Source of the DNA: Pteria penguin
Taxonomy: Eukaryota > Mollusca > Bivalvia > Pterioida > Pteriidae
DNA: 64,000 bases
Direction of reading: 5' to 3'
NCBI GenBank assembly: GCA_035048485.1
Contig: CM068592.1
Coordinates: 41,882,045 to 41,946,044 of the forward strand
Part shown: positions 23,605 through 35,076 of the stretch, in pieces
Layout: each line of letters begins with the position of its first letter
Numbering within the stretch: position 1 is the first letter of the stretch
Notes under the pieces: generated by a model
What the model was told of the DNA's origin: nothing
The model's database searches: none
Seen by the model: the letters and a program-made list of their open reading frames with translations, nothing else
Made by a program: the position numbers and the translations under genes

Positions 23605-24180
23605 AGGCTAAACTTAACTAAGGCCACACTTGTCCCCGCTGCCGTCTTGCCCTACGCGCTTGCACACATATATATAACAAGAAACCTAAACGACCGTAAC
23701 ACTCACCTTAAGTACATGAAAAAAATTCCTATGTACCCCATGCTGTAGCGATGGAATGTGTTCGCGTGACTACATTCAATTCAACTTTTATTGTAATGAC
23801 ATCGCCTAATTGGCTTCTTATATATGACGTCATAATTTTTTATACGTCATAATGTAATTTGGCGTCACTCTGATCCATTTAGCGGGAACGTAGTGCCATC
23901 CAATATTACAGCTCCGCATTTAACGCCAAGAGGTCTATAGTGTATGATAATATTATATGCTCTTAAAATAATGTCCTGTCAGTTTCTGTAGAGAGAAAAG
24001 GTAGGAAGAGGGCGAGAAATAGGCACATGTATCATCAAATCTAACTCCATGACCCGAGTTCAGATTAATATGCGATGGCCAAAACATATAGATCTACAGC
24101 GACGTTTTCTACTAAAGATAAAATATCTCATATGAAATAAAAGTATGTTCAATTGTTAGTTTTGCAACGAGTTACAAGTG
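23605..24180. other. spacer with a relative of the 20.9-kb MITE centre
   Basis: 23738-23815 shares CCCATGCTG, GATGGAATGTGTTC, TACATTCAATTC and ATGACATCGCCTAAT with the centre of the MITE at 20753-21113. No gene recognised. Confidence 0.5.
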
Positions 24181-24297
24181 TAGCAGGAAGGTTGAAAAAT
24201 CATTGGCCAGACCGGGACTCGAACCCAGGACCTTCCGCTAACAAGGCGGATGCTCTACCAACTGAGCTATCTGGGCCGATGTCCCAGTCTGCCACAC
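24181..24297 (-). mobile_element. tRNA-derived repeat, tandem copy 1
   Basis: On the minus strand, 24277-24205 folds as a tRNA. It has the A-box TAGCTCAGTTGGTAGAGC, anticodon stem TCCGC/GCGGA with loop CTTGTTA (TGT anticodon), and T arm CTGGGTTCGAGTCCCGG. The acceptor arms GGCC(C)AGA/TCTGGCC pair only if one extra C is bulged. Attached non-tRNA sequence (CCTTCCTGCTA side) shows it is a SINE-like unit rather than a simple tRNA gene. Repeated at 24406-24522. Confidence 0.75.
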
Positions 24298-24405
24298 ACC
24301 TCCCCTGCCAATTTGAGGTTTCCCCGAAACCTCATACCAAGTCCTCCTCTCACAGTGGCATACAACCTCTGCCAACTGATGAGAGTTGGTGGAACCTCCA
24401 AACTG

Positions 24406-24522
24406 TAGCAGGAAGGTTGAAAAATCATTGGCCAGACCGGGACTCGAACCCAGGACCTTCCGCTAACAAGGCGGATGCTCTACCAACTGAGCTATCTGGG
24501 CCGATGTCCCAGTCTGCCACAC
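24406..24522 (-). mobile_element. tRNA-derived repeat, tandem copy 2
   Basis: Identical 117-bp unit, 225 bp downstream of copy 1 in the same orientation. The tRNA-like part is 24430-24502 on the minus strand with an intact B box. Identity over the whole unit suggests a recent tandem duplication. The shared frame DRDSNPGPSANKADALPTEL is an artefact. Confidence 0.75.
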
Positions 24523-24711
24523 AAGAAACAAATAGTAATAGTGAAGGGATCTATTCATTGCACTTTTTATTTTATTCGACCAAGTCTGAGAAAAGTTTTC
24601 AACTTCTTGTTAAACTTTTTGTTCTTGATGTACGATGGACAAGGCATGACAGCCGACGACGGACAAAGGTGATCAGAATAGGTCATGTGAACGTTTGGAT
24701 CAGGTGATCTA
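24523..24711 (+). mobile_element. 3' end of an ACAAGAGGCCC-type element
   Basis: GACGACGGACAAAGGTGATC then GGATCAGGTGATCTAA aligns with the 3' end of the 8919-10041 element (GACGGTGATTGATCACAATAGC...CTCAGGTGAGCTAA). Its left end was not found; the SINE pair may lie inside it. Confidence 0.5.
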
Positions 24712-25871
24712 ACAAGAGGCCCGAATGGTCCTTAAGCACTAACCTAAAGACATTCAGCATATGGCAGAATAAGCAAATACATCTATTAGAATTTCCGAAG
24801 TAAGAGTATCCCTCAAAATATGTCCCATATTTCGCTACGGAATCAATCCAAATTGCTTAATTTTTCATTTATGAAGCTCATCTGAAGTGTATCTTCAGAT
24901 TTAGCATATTATTCTATTTCAATTTTTTCCCTTTAAAATTCTTTTATAATTTTCAAAGAAAAAGTCGTCTTTATATCTTAAATAACTTGAAAGGAAAAAT
25001 AAAATCCCTACAGTTAAGGCAATTCAATTCCTATCATTACACTCTACGAGTAATGCAATTAAATTTCTTGCATTAACATTTCCGTAAAATAATTGCGAAT
25101 GTACAAATAAATGCATTACAAGCAATTCGAGGAAATCAAAGAATTTACGTTTTGATATGCCATGCAGAAGTATACGTCTCCCTTATTTCATCTCACAAAA
25201 TAGAAAAAATATTTATACTTATTTTCAACAGCAATCAGATTCATCATACTGAAACATTTCTTATTACGAGATATATTTCACAGATCTAATAACTTACAAT
25301 CAGAAAATTGAATATAAAATCGCATAAAAAAAGAAGTCGCATAAAAAGGGGGCAAGGTAGTACAGTGGGTAGCGCGCTCGCTTTTCACCAATGCGACCCG
25401 GGTTCGATTCCCGGTGTGGTACGTGAGATGGTGGGGCTGTCACCAACCTTGCTACGTGGGTTTTCTCTGGGTGCTCCGGTTTCCTTCCACACAAACGACA
25501 CCCTTACGTCAAGATCCGTGTCAACAGGCAAGATTTACATAAGTTGTTAACTTGTTTTTTAATCGTTGTAAAAAAAAATAAACTTTAATTAAACAAAAAC
25601 AAAAAAGGTGTAAAAATCCAACTCTTCAGTCACCCCTCTAAATATCTAGATCACTCTGATGTTTCCGGCGTTTCGATGTAGATCTATACAGTTGGTGTGA
25701 AGAAGTCAAAAGATGAAAACCCTTTTAGAAGTATGTCAATATGCCTTGAATCCACCCCATTGGCGGATCTACTTCGTTACTTGATAAACAACACTTATGG
25801 TGGACAGCCAGACGGTCGGCAGAAACAGAGATGAGAATCTACTTAATTTGAGCTTTCGCACAGTTGAGTTT
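24712..25871 (+). mobile_element. ACAAGAGGCCC-type element, degenerate copy holding a SINE
   Basis: Begins ACAAGAGGCCCGAATGGTCC immediately after the previous element's CTAA end. A decayed right end may be GATGAGAATCTACTTAATTT then GAGCTTTCGCACAGTTGAG (25832-25868). The interior is AT-rich and carries the SINE at 25349-25605. Confidence 0.45.
25349..25605 (+). mobile_element. tRNA-derived SINE, second family
   Basis: tRNA-like head GGGCAAGGTAGTACAGTGGG with TAGCGCGC, perfect B box GGTTCGATTCC, then a body with GGGTTTTCTCTGGGTGCTCC and GGTTTCCTTCCACAC, and a TTAAT/AAAC-rich tail. The body differs from the 1158 SINE family. Minus-strand frames (HRESNPGRIGEKRARYP) are artefacts. Confidence 0.78.
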
Positions 25872-26072
25872 TAGAGGAAGGATGCATTTATTTTAGAACC
25901 TTACTTATTTTGCAGTTTGACGGCGGGGATTGTGAAGGAAAAAGTGTTTTGTTTAGGAGTCAAATGGCAATCTACGTAACACACGATGTTAAGATGCAAT
26001 TTTACAAAGAAAAAAGAGGAGTTACTGGCTCAGTTATGTGGCAGAAGTCACCATGGAGCTATACAAGTCTTA
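25872..26072 (+). other. unique lead-in to the 36-bp repeat
   Basis: A 72-codon frame (25910-26128) runs through unique sequence (QFDGGDCEGKSVLFRSQMAI) into the first repeat unit (AGDVMYRHMPDRPGN) and stops at 26126. It may be what is left of the original coding or unique sequence from which the repeat grew. Not a recognised protein. Confidence 0.35.
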
Positions 26073-27645
26073 AAGCAGGCGATGTTATGTACAGACACAT
26101 GCCGGACAGGCCTGGCAATGCTATGTAAAGACTGATGTCGAACAGACCAGGCGATGTTATATACAGACAGATGCCAGACAGACAAGGCGATGTTATATAC
26201 GGACAGATGCCGGACAGACCTGGGATGTTATATACAGACAGATGCCGGACAGACCTGGTGATGTTATGTACAGACAGATGCCGGACAGTCCTGGTGGTGT
26301 TATGTACAGACAGATGCCAGACAGACCTGGTGATGTTATGTACAGACGGATGCCGGACAGGCCTGGTGATGTTTTGTACAGATATATACCGGACAGACCT
26401 GGTAATGTTATGTACAGTCAGATGCCGGACGGACCAGGTGATGTTATGTACATACAGATGCCGGACAGACCTGGAGATGTTATATACAGACAGATGCCGG
26501 ACAGACCTGGTAATGTTATGTACAGACAGATGCCGGCCAGACCTGGCGATGTTATATACAGACAGATGCCGGAGAGATCTGGTGATGTTATGTACAGACA
26601 GATGCCGGAGAGATCTGGTGATGTTATGTACAGACAGATGCCGGAGAGATCTGGTGATGTTATGTACAGACAGATGCCGGAGAGATCTGGTGATGTTATG
26701 TACAGACAGATGCCGGAGAGATCTGGTGATGTTATGTACAGACAGATGCCGGAGAGATCTGGTGATGTTATGTACAGACAGTTGCCGGCCAGACCTGGTG
26801 ATGTTATATACAGACAGATGCCGGAGAGATCTGGTGATGTTATGTACAGACAGATGCCGGACAGACCTGGTGATGTTATATACAGACAGATGCCGGAGAG
26901 ATCTGGTGATGTTATGTACAGACAGATGCCGGCCAGACCTGGCGATGTTATATACAGACAGATGCCGGAGAGATCTGGTGATGTTATGTACAGACAGATG
27001 CCGGCCAGACCTGGAGATGTTATATACAGACAGATGCCGGAGAGATCTGGTGATGTTATATACAGACAGATGCCGGAGAGATCTGGTGATGTTATGTACA
27101 GACGGATGCCGGCCAGACCTGGTGATGTTATATACAGACAGATGCCGGACAGACCTGGTAATGTTATGTACAGACAGATGCCGGACAGATCTGGAGATGT
27201 TATGTACAGACAGATGCCGGACAGATCTGGTGATGTTATGTACAGACAGATGCCGGACAGATCTGGAGATGTTATGTACAGACAGATGCCGGACAGATCT
27301 GGAGATGTTATGTACAGACAGATGCCGGACAGATCTGGAGATGTTCTGTACAGACAGATGCCGGACAGATCTGGTGATGTTATGTACAGACAGATGCCGG
27401 ACAGAACTGGAGATATTATGTACCGTCAGATGCCGGACGGACCAGGTGATGTTATGTACAGACAGATGCCGGCCAGACCTGGTGATGTTATGTACAGACA
27501 GATGCCGGAGAGATCTGAAGATGTTATGTACAGACAGATGCCGGCCAGACCTGGTGATGTTATGTACAGACAGATGCCGGAGAGATCTGGAGATGTTATG
27601 TACAGACAGTTGCCGGACAGATCTGGAGATATTATGTGTATTTAG
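26073..27645 (+). repeat. 36-bp minisatellite encoding a 12-residue repeat in one frame
   Basis: About 43 units of CAGATGCCGGACAGACCTGG plus TGATGTTATGTACAGA. In one frame it stays open for 467 codons (26242-27645) as (MPDRPGDVMYRQ)n, and in another for 504 codons as (TDRCRTDLVMLC)n. Unit subtypes are PDRPGDV, PARPGDVI and PERSGDVM. The ATA (Ile) variant goes almost always with ARPG units, and ARPG/ERSG units alternate over much of 26,800-27,110, giving a 72-bp higher-order period. Translation cannot be excluded, but an early stop at 26126 and frame slips at 26,220 argue against an intact gene. Array edges show no splice or start signals I can trust. Confidence 0.92.
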
Positions 27646-28020
27646 ATGACGCAGAAAACGTGATCGGTAAAGCTCACGTCAACTTTAGTCCGTGCCTGAT
27701 TCAGTAGGAATACAATAGCGAGACAATAAAATCGACAATGGTGCAGCTTAACCATATATAAGGCAACAAAAAGTAGAACATTTTATTCCGATGCGCAATT
27801 TCATACGCATGTTTTAAATCCGCTAACGATCGTGAATTGAAAATAAATTATATTGATTTAACAACCTCAATAAATGTGACGTCCCCTAACTTTATCAGCA
27901 TGTGGCCTGATGTCAAGAAGTACATGTGCATTTACATATATTATCAAAATAAATTAAGTCTTTTGATTTGTATAAATATCTAAAATAAATATAAATATAA
28001 TGCGATATAATACTTAATGG
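27646..28020. other. spacer, no gene
   Basis: AT-rich; ATAAATATAAATATAA-like runs near 27970. Nothing else seen. Confidence 0.4.
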
Positions 28021-28524
28021 TAAATAAATATGTTTACTTTGAAATCATCCCTTTGGAAAACTTCTTATGCTATAAATATGCTTCATGTAATCATCACAGG
28101 TCCCTGCAAATAAGATAATTGTAACCCCCCCCCCCCCCCCTTTTTCCCTCTGACTCTCTCTCTCTCTCTCTCTCGACTCGTGAGATAACTGTAACCCAAC
28201 CCCCCTTTTTTCCCTCTGACTCTCTCTCTCTCTCGACTCGTGAAATGAAAACACAAAGAAAGCTTTGTGTTTTCATTTCACGAGTCGAGAGAGAGAGAGA
28301 GAGAGTCAGAGGGAAAAAAAGGGGGGGGGGGGTTATAATTATCTCACGAGTCGAGAAAGAGAGAGTCAGAGGGAAAAAAAGGGGGGGGGGGTTTACAATT
28401 ATCTCACGAGTCGAGAGAGAGAGTAAGAGGGAAAGAAGGGGGGGGGTTACAATTATCTTATTTGCAGGGACCTGTGGTAATCATTCTTCATTAGGGACGA
28501 TTTTAAGGTAAGCGTATTTGTTTA
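28021..28524. mobile_element. fold-back element with poly-C/(CT)n arms
   Basis: A ~500-bp inverted repeat. Outer ends TAAATAAATATGTTTAC...GAAATCATCCC and GGGACGATTTTAAGG...TTTGTTTA are related. Further in are GGTCCCTGCAAATAAGAT and its inverse. Then come C-tract plus CTCTCT blocks on the left and GAGAGA plus G-tract blocks on the right. The centre is exact: GAAATGAAAACACAAAG, loop AAAG (28260-28263), CTTTGTGTTTTCATTTC. A short relative with the same outer ends is at 45096-45204. Confidence 0.82.
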
Positions 28525-29067
28525 GGTAGCTGTGTTATAGCCAGAAACCTTGATATGTAATGATCACAAGCCGAAAGTGCAACCAGAAAGCGTTCAATGA
28601 CAAAGCTCTTCGAGATGTTTGATATGGCATTCTTTTAATACGGACTTGACGAGCACACGCAGTCAGCTCCGAGATCAATAAACGCCTATCATCTGTTCCT
28701 AGACTAAACAAAATCAAATTCAAATGGCACAAGTAATATGTAATGACATTCCTGGTCAGTAATGACTATAATAGAACTCTCCAATGAATAGTCCTGGAGG
28801 AAATGTGACGGCAATGAAATCATTCGGGTCGGACGCAAAAATGGGTGTATCAAATGAAAGATAACGAAGAATGCAGAATAGACAGCCTTATTTCTAAATA
28901 TAGTAGATTAATTGACAATTGTTTGACGATATACCAGGATTATGTCTACTGCATTCGACAAATTTTGACACAAAAACCGGATCTACTCAAAGCAGTAAGG
29001 TGTCTTTTACATATCAATGTCTACAATGGCAATTAAGGGATCTCGGTTTCTAACAAAAACGAGGCAA
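28525..29067. other. spacer, no recognised gene
   Basis: A 63-codon frame at 28845-29036 (ECRIDSLISKYSRLIDNCLT...) has protein-like composition but no family I know and no supporting signals. Confidence 0.35.
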
Positions 29068-29069
29068 TG

Positions 29070-29715
29070 ATAAGACTCTGCCAGGACGTCGACAGGGATT
29101 GCCAGGACACCAAAAGGATTGCCAGGACACCGAGAACTGATGGGACACCGACAGGACATAACTTCCTGGACACCGACAGGACTGATGGGGCAGCGAAAGG
29201 ACTGCCAGGACACCGAGGACTGATCGGACACCGACAGGGCAGCACTGCCAGTACACCGACAGGACTTCAGGACATCAATAGGACTTCAGGACACCGACAT
29301 GACTGCCAGGACACCGAGGACTGATAAGACTCCGACATGACTTCAAGACACCGACAGGACTGGCAGGACACCGACATGACTTCAGGACACCGATAGGACT
29401 GTCAGGACATCGACAGGACTGCAAAGACATCGACAGGACTGTTAGGACAAAGACAGGATTGATAGCACAGCGGCAGGACTGCAAAAACACCGGTAGGACT
29501 AACAGGACAGACAGGATTGACAGGACACCGACAAGACTGATAGGACACCAGCAGGATACCGACAGAACTAACAGGGCACCGACAGGACTGCCAGGATACC
29601 GACAGGACTGTTAGGACTCCGACAGGACTGCCAAGACACCGACAGGGCTGCCAGGGCACCGACAGGACTTCATGCCACCGACAGGTCTGCCAGGATACCG
29701 ACAGGACACTGCAGG
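29070..29715. repeat. ~20-bp minisatellite (GACACCGACAGGACTGCCAG)
   Basis: About 32 variable-length units (18-25 bp) of GACACCGACAGGACTGCCAG, with variants CTTCAG and CTGATAG. Ends in a CGGAAAGGGGGGGGGG run near 29740. Confidence 0.9.
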
Positions 29716-29849
29716 CCCGTGGGAGGCGGAAAGGGGGGGGGGCTTGCGGGCGGAATGGGAGCTGCATTCTCCAAATAATTTGACCGTGAATGATCAAAAT
29801 TTTATTGTTCTTAGAGACAAATTGTCTACAGATATTTCCTGTAGCACCC

Positions 29850-29962
29850 CAAAATGAATTCCGTTACGACGGGCTTGCACCGATAAGGACTCTGGCGTGA
29901 TTCGAACACCGAACCTTCCGATACCGAGTCAACTACCCTAACCATTGAACCACGGCGATTCA
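29850..29962 (-). mobile_element. tRNA-like sequence (SINE head or tRNA relic)
   Basis: On the minus strand: GCCGTGGTTCAATGGTTAGG (A box), then GGTGTTCGAATCACGCC (B box and T arm). Spacing fits a tRNA; acceptor pairing is poor and CAGAGTCCTTATCGGTGC follows. No clear target duplication. Confidence 0.6.
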
Positions 29963-31110
29963 AACCAGTAAATGTATTAACAACAATAAAACATATGTAA
30001 CTTTTGTATCAGAAAATGAATAACGACGAAAGCATAATTATGAATAAAGTTATGATTAAAAGTATAATAGAAACCTTTTAAATAGATGTCAGATTTAGCG
30101 AGATGTATTGTCAGACAGAAATATAAACGCCCGTACACTTAATATCAATTTTGCACACACAAAGCAGAATACGTCTATATGCACTTTTTACTTCGGGAAT
30201 TTTTGGAATGTGATCGGTTACACGTGAACCTACATCGTTGTTTAAATGCAATGGTAAAAGGGGAATACTTATACTTTTTATACCAGATAAAACGCACAAA
30301 TAATGAAAATATTGTAATCATTTATCTATAACCCTATAAACTGACTTACCTGAAGGGTTTCCGGTGACTGACCTGACTTTGTACGCCAGAATAGACGTTA
30401 TACTTGAGCACACCACTCTAAATGTGTGGATGATTGAAGAACACTGGCTCACGCGACTTACGTAAGAGATAAATACTCGGCTATCCTGTGTCGTGTATTC
30501 CGTGCTCAACTCAGGTCGTATAAATTAAATAAAGCAGCTGTTAGCAGTTTTTGAGGTTCTGTGCGAAAAAAGTTGCTGTAATCATGGTAGGTAGGGCAGC
30601 AGAAGGCATTTTAAATCGCCGAATCCATTGGTAACAATATCTTAATAATATGGGAGAATAGTCGTCACATATCTTCAGTAAATTCGTTTTAAGAGTGTAA
30701 CCAAAACCGCTTGTCACCATATCTAAAGTAAAGTTGAGATTAATGAGCAATCTGAGAAAGAAGTGGCAATTACTACTGCAATGTCGAGGTCGTCTCAACC
30801 AAGCGCCCCCCGAGTGACAAAATCTTCAGCAATTCCACAGAGAACAGTAACGTAGCGCCATTTACGCAAACGCGCAAATGAATACACAAAAATTTGTAGG
30901 ACATGGTTGTATTTGAATGTATATAGTTTTTGTAAAATTTTACAGTTCCCATTGCTTGTATGAAATTTGATATAAAAATGCTGTGGTTTCTAGGAATATT
31001 CCCCACACTTACCAGTGATTCACCCTAGACCCACTTGAAGCATTATGTCGGCCCAAGAGCCCCTGTCTTTCAAATATATATGTATATAAGATAGTTCATT
31101 GACTAAAATG
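29963..31110. other. region without recognised genes
   Basis: AT-rich. Short frames at 30541-30798 and 30773-31006 show no known family. Confidence 0.4.
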
Positions 31111-31114
31111 AGCT

Positions 31115-33400
31115 ATATTATACAGATAGTGTCACAGCTATATTGTATAGATAGTGACAGAGCTATATTATATAGAGAGTGTCACAGCTATACTGTATAT
31201 ATAGTGACACAACTATATAATATAGAGTGTCACAGCCATATTGTATAGATAGTGACAGCGCTATATTACATAGAGTGTCACAGCCATATTGTATAGATAG
31301 TGACACAGCTATATTATATAGAGTGTCACAGCTATACTGTACAGATAGTGACACAGCTATATTATATAGAGTGTCACAGCTATACTGTATAGATAGTGAC
31401 ACTCTATATAATATAGCTGTGTCACTATCTATACAGTATAGCTGTGACACTCTCCATATAATAAAGCTATAGAGAGTGTCACAGCTATACTGTATAGATT
31501 GTGACACAACTATATTATATAGAGTCATGTCTATACTGTATAGTGACAGAGCTATATTATATAGTGTCACAGCTATACTGTATAGCTGTATTATATAGAG
31601 TGTCACAGCCATACTGTATAGACAGTGACACAGCTATATTATATAGAGTGTCACAGCTATACTGTATAGATAGTGACACAGCTATATTATATAGAGTGTC
31701 ACAGCTATACTGTATAGATAGTGACACAGCTATATTATATAGAGTGTCACAGCTATACTGTATAGATAGTGACACAGCTATATTATATAGAGTGTCACAG
31801 CTATACTGTATAGATAGTGACACAGCTGTATTATATAGAGTGTCACAGCTATACTGTATAGATAGTGACACAGCTATATCATATAGAGTGTCACAGCTAT
31901 ACTGTATAAATAGTGACACAGCTATATAATATAGAGAGTTTCACATCTATACATTATAGATAGGGACACCGTCATATAATATAGAGAGTTAACAGCTATA
32001 CTGCATAGATAGTGGTACATCTATGTTATATAGAAAGTGTCACATATATACTGTATAAATAGTGACACAGCTATATGATACAGAGAATGTCACAACTATA
32101 CTGTATAGATAGTGACACAGATATATTGTATATATAATAAGAAATCTAGGTCTTATATCTATTATGTGTAGTGGGACAGCTGTACTGTATAGAAAGTGTC
32201 ACAGCTTTATTTATATAGAGTGTCACAGCTATATTGTATAGAAAATGATCAATATTGTATAGAGCTGTGCTGCATACAGAAATTGTAATAGCTATATAAT
32301 ATAGAGAATGCAACATCTATTATGTATAGAGAATGTAATAGCTATTCTGTGTAAGGAATCTCTAATATATTTTATAAGGAATGTGACAGCTATACTGTAT
32401 AGATAGTGACACAGAGTTATCATATGGGGAGTGCCAGAGCTATACTGTATAGATAGTGACAGAGCTATATTATATAGAAAGTGTCACAGTCATACTGTAT
32501 AAATAGTGACACAGCTATATAATATAGAGAGTGTCACAGCTATACTGTATAGATAGTGACACAGCTATATTATATAGAGAGTGTCACAGCTATACTGTAT
32601 AGATAGTGACACAGCTATATTATATAGAGAGTGTCACAGCTATACTGTATAGATAGTGACACAGCTATATTATATAGAGAGTGTCACAGCTATACTGTAT
32701 AGATAGTGACACAGCTATATTATATAGAGTGTCACAGCTATACTGTATAGATAGTGACACAGCTATATTATATAGAGAGTGTCACAGCTATACTGTATAG
32801 ATAGTGACACAGCTATATTATATAGAGAGTGTCACAGCTATACTGTATAGATAGTGACAGAGCTATATTATATAGAAAGTGTCACAGCTATACTGTATAG
32901 ATAGTGACACAGCTATATTTTACTGAGAGTGTCACAGCTATACTGTGTAGATAGTGACACAGCTATATTGTCAGTCATACTGCATAGATAGTGACACAAC
33001 TATATTATATAGAGAGTGTCACAGGTATACTGTATAGATAGTGACACAGTTATATTATATAGAGTGTCACAGCCATACTCTATAGATAGTGACAGAGCTA
33101 TATTTTATAGAGAGTGTCACAGCTATACTGTATAGATAGTGACAGAGCTATATTTTATAAAGAGTGTCACAGCTATACTGTATAGATAGTGACACAACTA
33201 TATTATATAGAGAGTGTGACAGCAATACTGTATAGATAGTGTCACAACTATATTATATAGAGAGTTTGGTAGCTATACTGTATAGATAGTGACACAGCTA
33301 TATTATATAGAGAATGTCACAGCTATACTGTATAGATAGTGACACAGCTATATTGTATAAGGAGTGTCACAGCTATACTGTATAGAGAGTGTCACAACTA
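31115..33400. repeat. satellite zone A: 48/50-bp dimer of a ~25-bp unit
   Basis: Units GTGTCACAGCTATACTGTAT + AGATAGTGACACAGCTATAT + TATATAGAGA. The two halves (GTCACAGCTATACTGTATAGA, GACACAGCTATATTATATAGA) are diverged copies of each other. Where TAGAGTG replaces TAGAGAGTG the period is 48 bp, so frames of 120-149 codons stay open (31501-31929 plus, 31557-31919 minus); these are artefacts. One unit at 31397-31451 is inverted. Confidence 0.95.
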
Positions 33401-35076
33401 TATTGTATAGAGAATGTGATAGCAATACTGAATACAGAGTGTCTCATCTATATTGTATAAGGAATGTGGTAGCAATACTGTATAGAGAGTGTCACAACTA
33501 TATTGTATAGAGAATGTGATAGCAATACTGTCTAGAGAGTGACACAACTATATTGTATAGAGAATGTGGTAGCAATACTGTATAGAGAGTGTCACAACTA
33601 TATTGTATAAGGAATGTGATAGCAATACTGTATCGAGGGTGTCACAACTATATTGTATAAGGAATGTGATAGCAATACTGTATAGAGAGTGTCACAACTA
33701 TATTGTATAGAGAATGTGATAGCAATACTGTATAGAGAGTGTCACAACTATATTGTATAGGGAATGTAATAGCAATACTGTATAGAGAGTGTCACAACTA
33801 TATTGTATAAGGAATGTGGTAGCAATACTGTATAGAGAGTGTCTCATCTATATTGTATAGGGAATGTGATAGCAATACTGTCTAGAGAGTGTCTCATCTA
33901 TATTGTATAGGGAATGTGATAGCAATACTGTCTAGAGAGTGTCACAACTATATTGTATAAGGAATGTGATAGCAATACTGAGTAGAGAGTGTCACAACTA
34001 TATTGTATAGAGAATGTGACACCAATACAGAATAGAGAGTGTACTCATCTATATTGTATAGGGAATGTAACAGCAATCTTGTATAGAGTGTCACAACTAT
34101 AATGTATAAGGAATGTGACAGCTATACTGTACAGAGAGTGTCACAACTATATTGTATAAGGAATGTGATAGCAATTCTGTATAGAGAGTGTCACAACTAT
34201 ATTGTATAAGGAATGTGATAGCAATACAGTATAGAGAGTGTCTCATCTATATTGTATAAGGAATGTGATAGCAATACTGTATAGAGAGTGTCACAACTAT
34301 ATTGTATAAGGAATGTGATAGCAATACTGTCTAGAGAGTGTCTCATCTATATTGTATAGGGAATGTGATAGCAATACTGTCTAGAGAGTGTCTCATCTAT
34401 ATTGTATAAGGAATGTGATAGCAATACTGTATAGAGAGTGTCACAACTATATTGTATAGAGAATGTGATAGCAATACTGAATACAGAGTGTCTCATCTAT
34501 ATTGTATAAGGAATGTGGTAGCAATACTGTATAGAGAGTGTCACAACTATATTGTATAGAGAATGTGATAGCAATACTGTCTAGAGAGTGACACAACTAT
34601 ATTGTATAGAGAATGTGGTAGCAATACTGTATAGAGAGTGTCACCACTGTAATGTATAAGGAATGTGATAGCAATACTGTACAGAGTGTAACACAGCTAT
34701 ATTGTATAGGGAATGTAACAACAATCCTGTATAGAGAGTGTCACCACTGTAATGTATAAGGAATGTGACAGCAATACTGTATAGAGTGTTACACAGCTAT
34801 ATTGTATAGGGAATGTAACAGCAATCTTGTATAGAGAGTGTCACCACTGTAATGTATAAGGAATGTGATAGCAATACTGTCTAGAGAGTGTCTCATCTAT
34901 ATTGTATAGGGAATGTGATAGCAATACTGTCTAGAGAGTGTCACAACTATATTGTATAAGGAATGTGATAGCAATACTGAGTAGAGAGTGTCACAACTAT
35001 ATTGTATAGAGAATGTGATAGCAATACTGAATAGAGAGTGTCTCATCTATATTGTATAAGGAATGTGATAGCAATA
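33401..35076. repeat. satellite zone B: 50-bp unit, clean sequence
   Basis: Unit GTCACAACTATATTGTATAA + GGAATGTGATAGCAATACTG + TATAGAGAGT, strictly 50 bp. Variant positions (CACAACT/CTCATCT; TATAGA/TCTAGA/AATAGA/AGTAGA; GATAGC/GGTAGC; AAGG/AGGG/AGAG) define subtypes whose order recurs further along the array. Confidence 0.95.

Noticed and set aside
24205..24502. Two functional tRNA genes (minus strand)
   Set aside because: The fold is good, but the acceptor stem needs a bulged base, the anticodon loop has T at position 37, and non-tRNA sequence is duplicated with it. SINE-like origin is simpler, although transcription is not excluded.
26135..27649. 504-codon frame (TDRCRTDLVMLC)n
   Set aside because: It is the shifted reading of the 36-bp repeat. 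The 36-bp period keeps two frames open at once, so length is not evidence.
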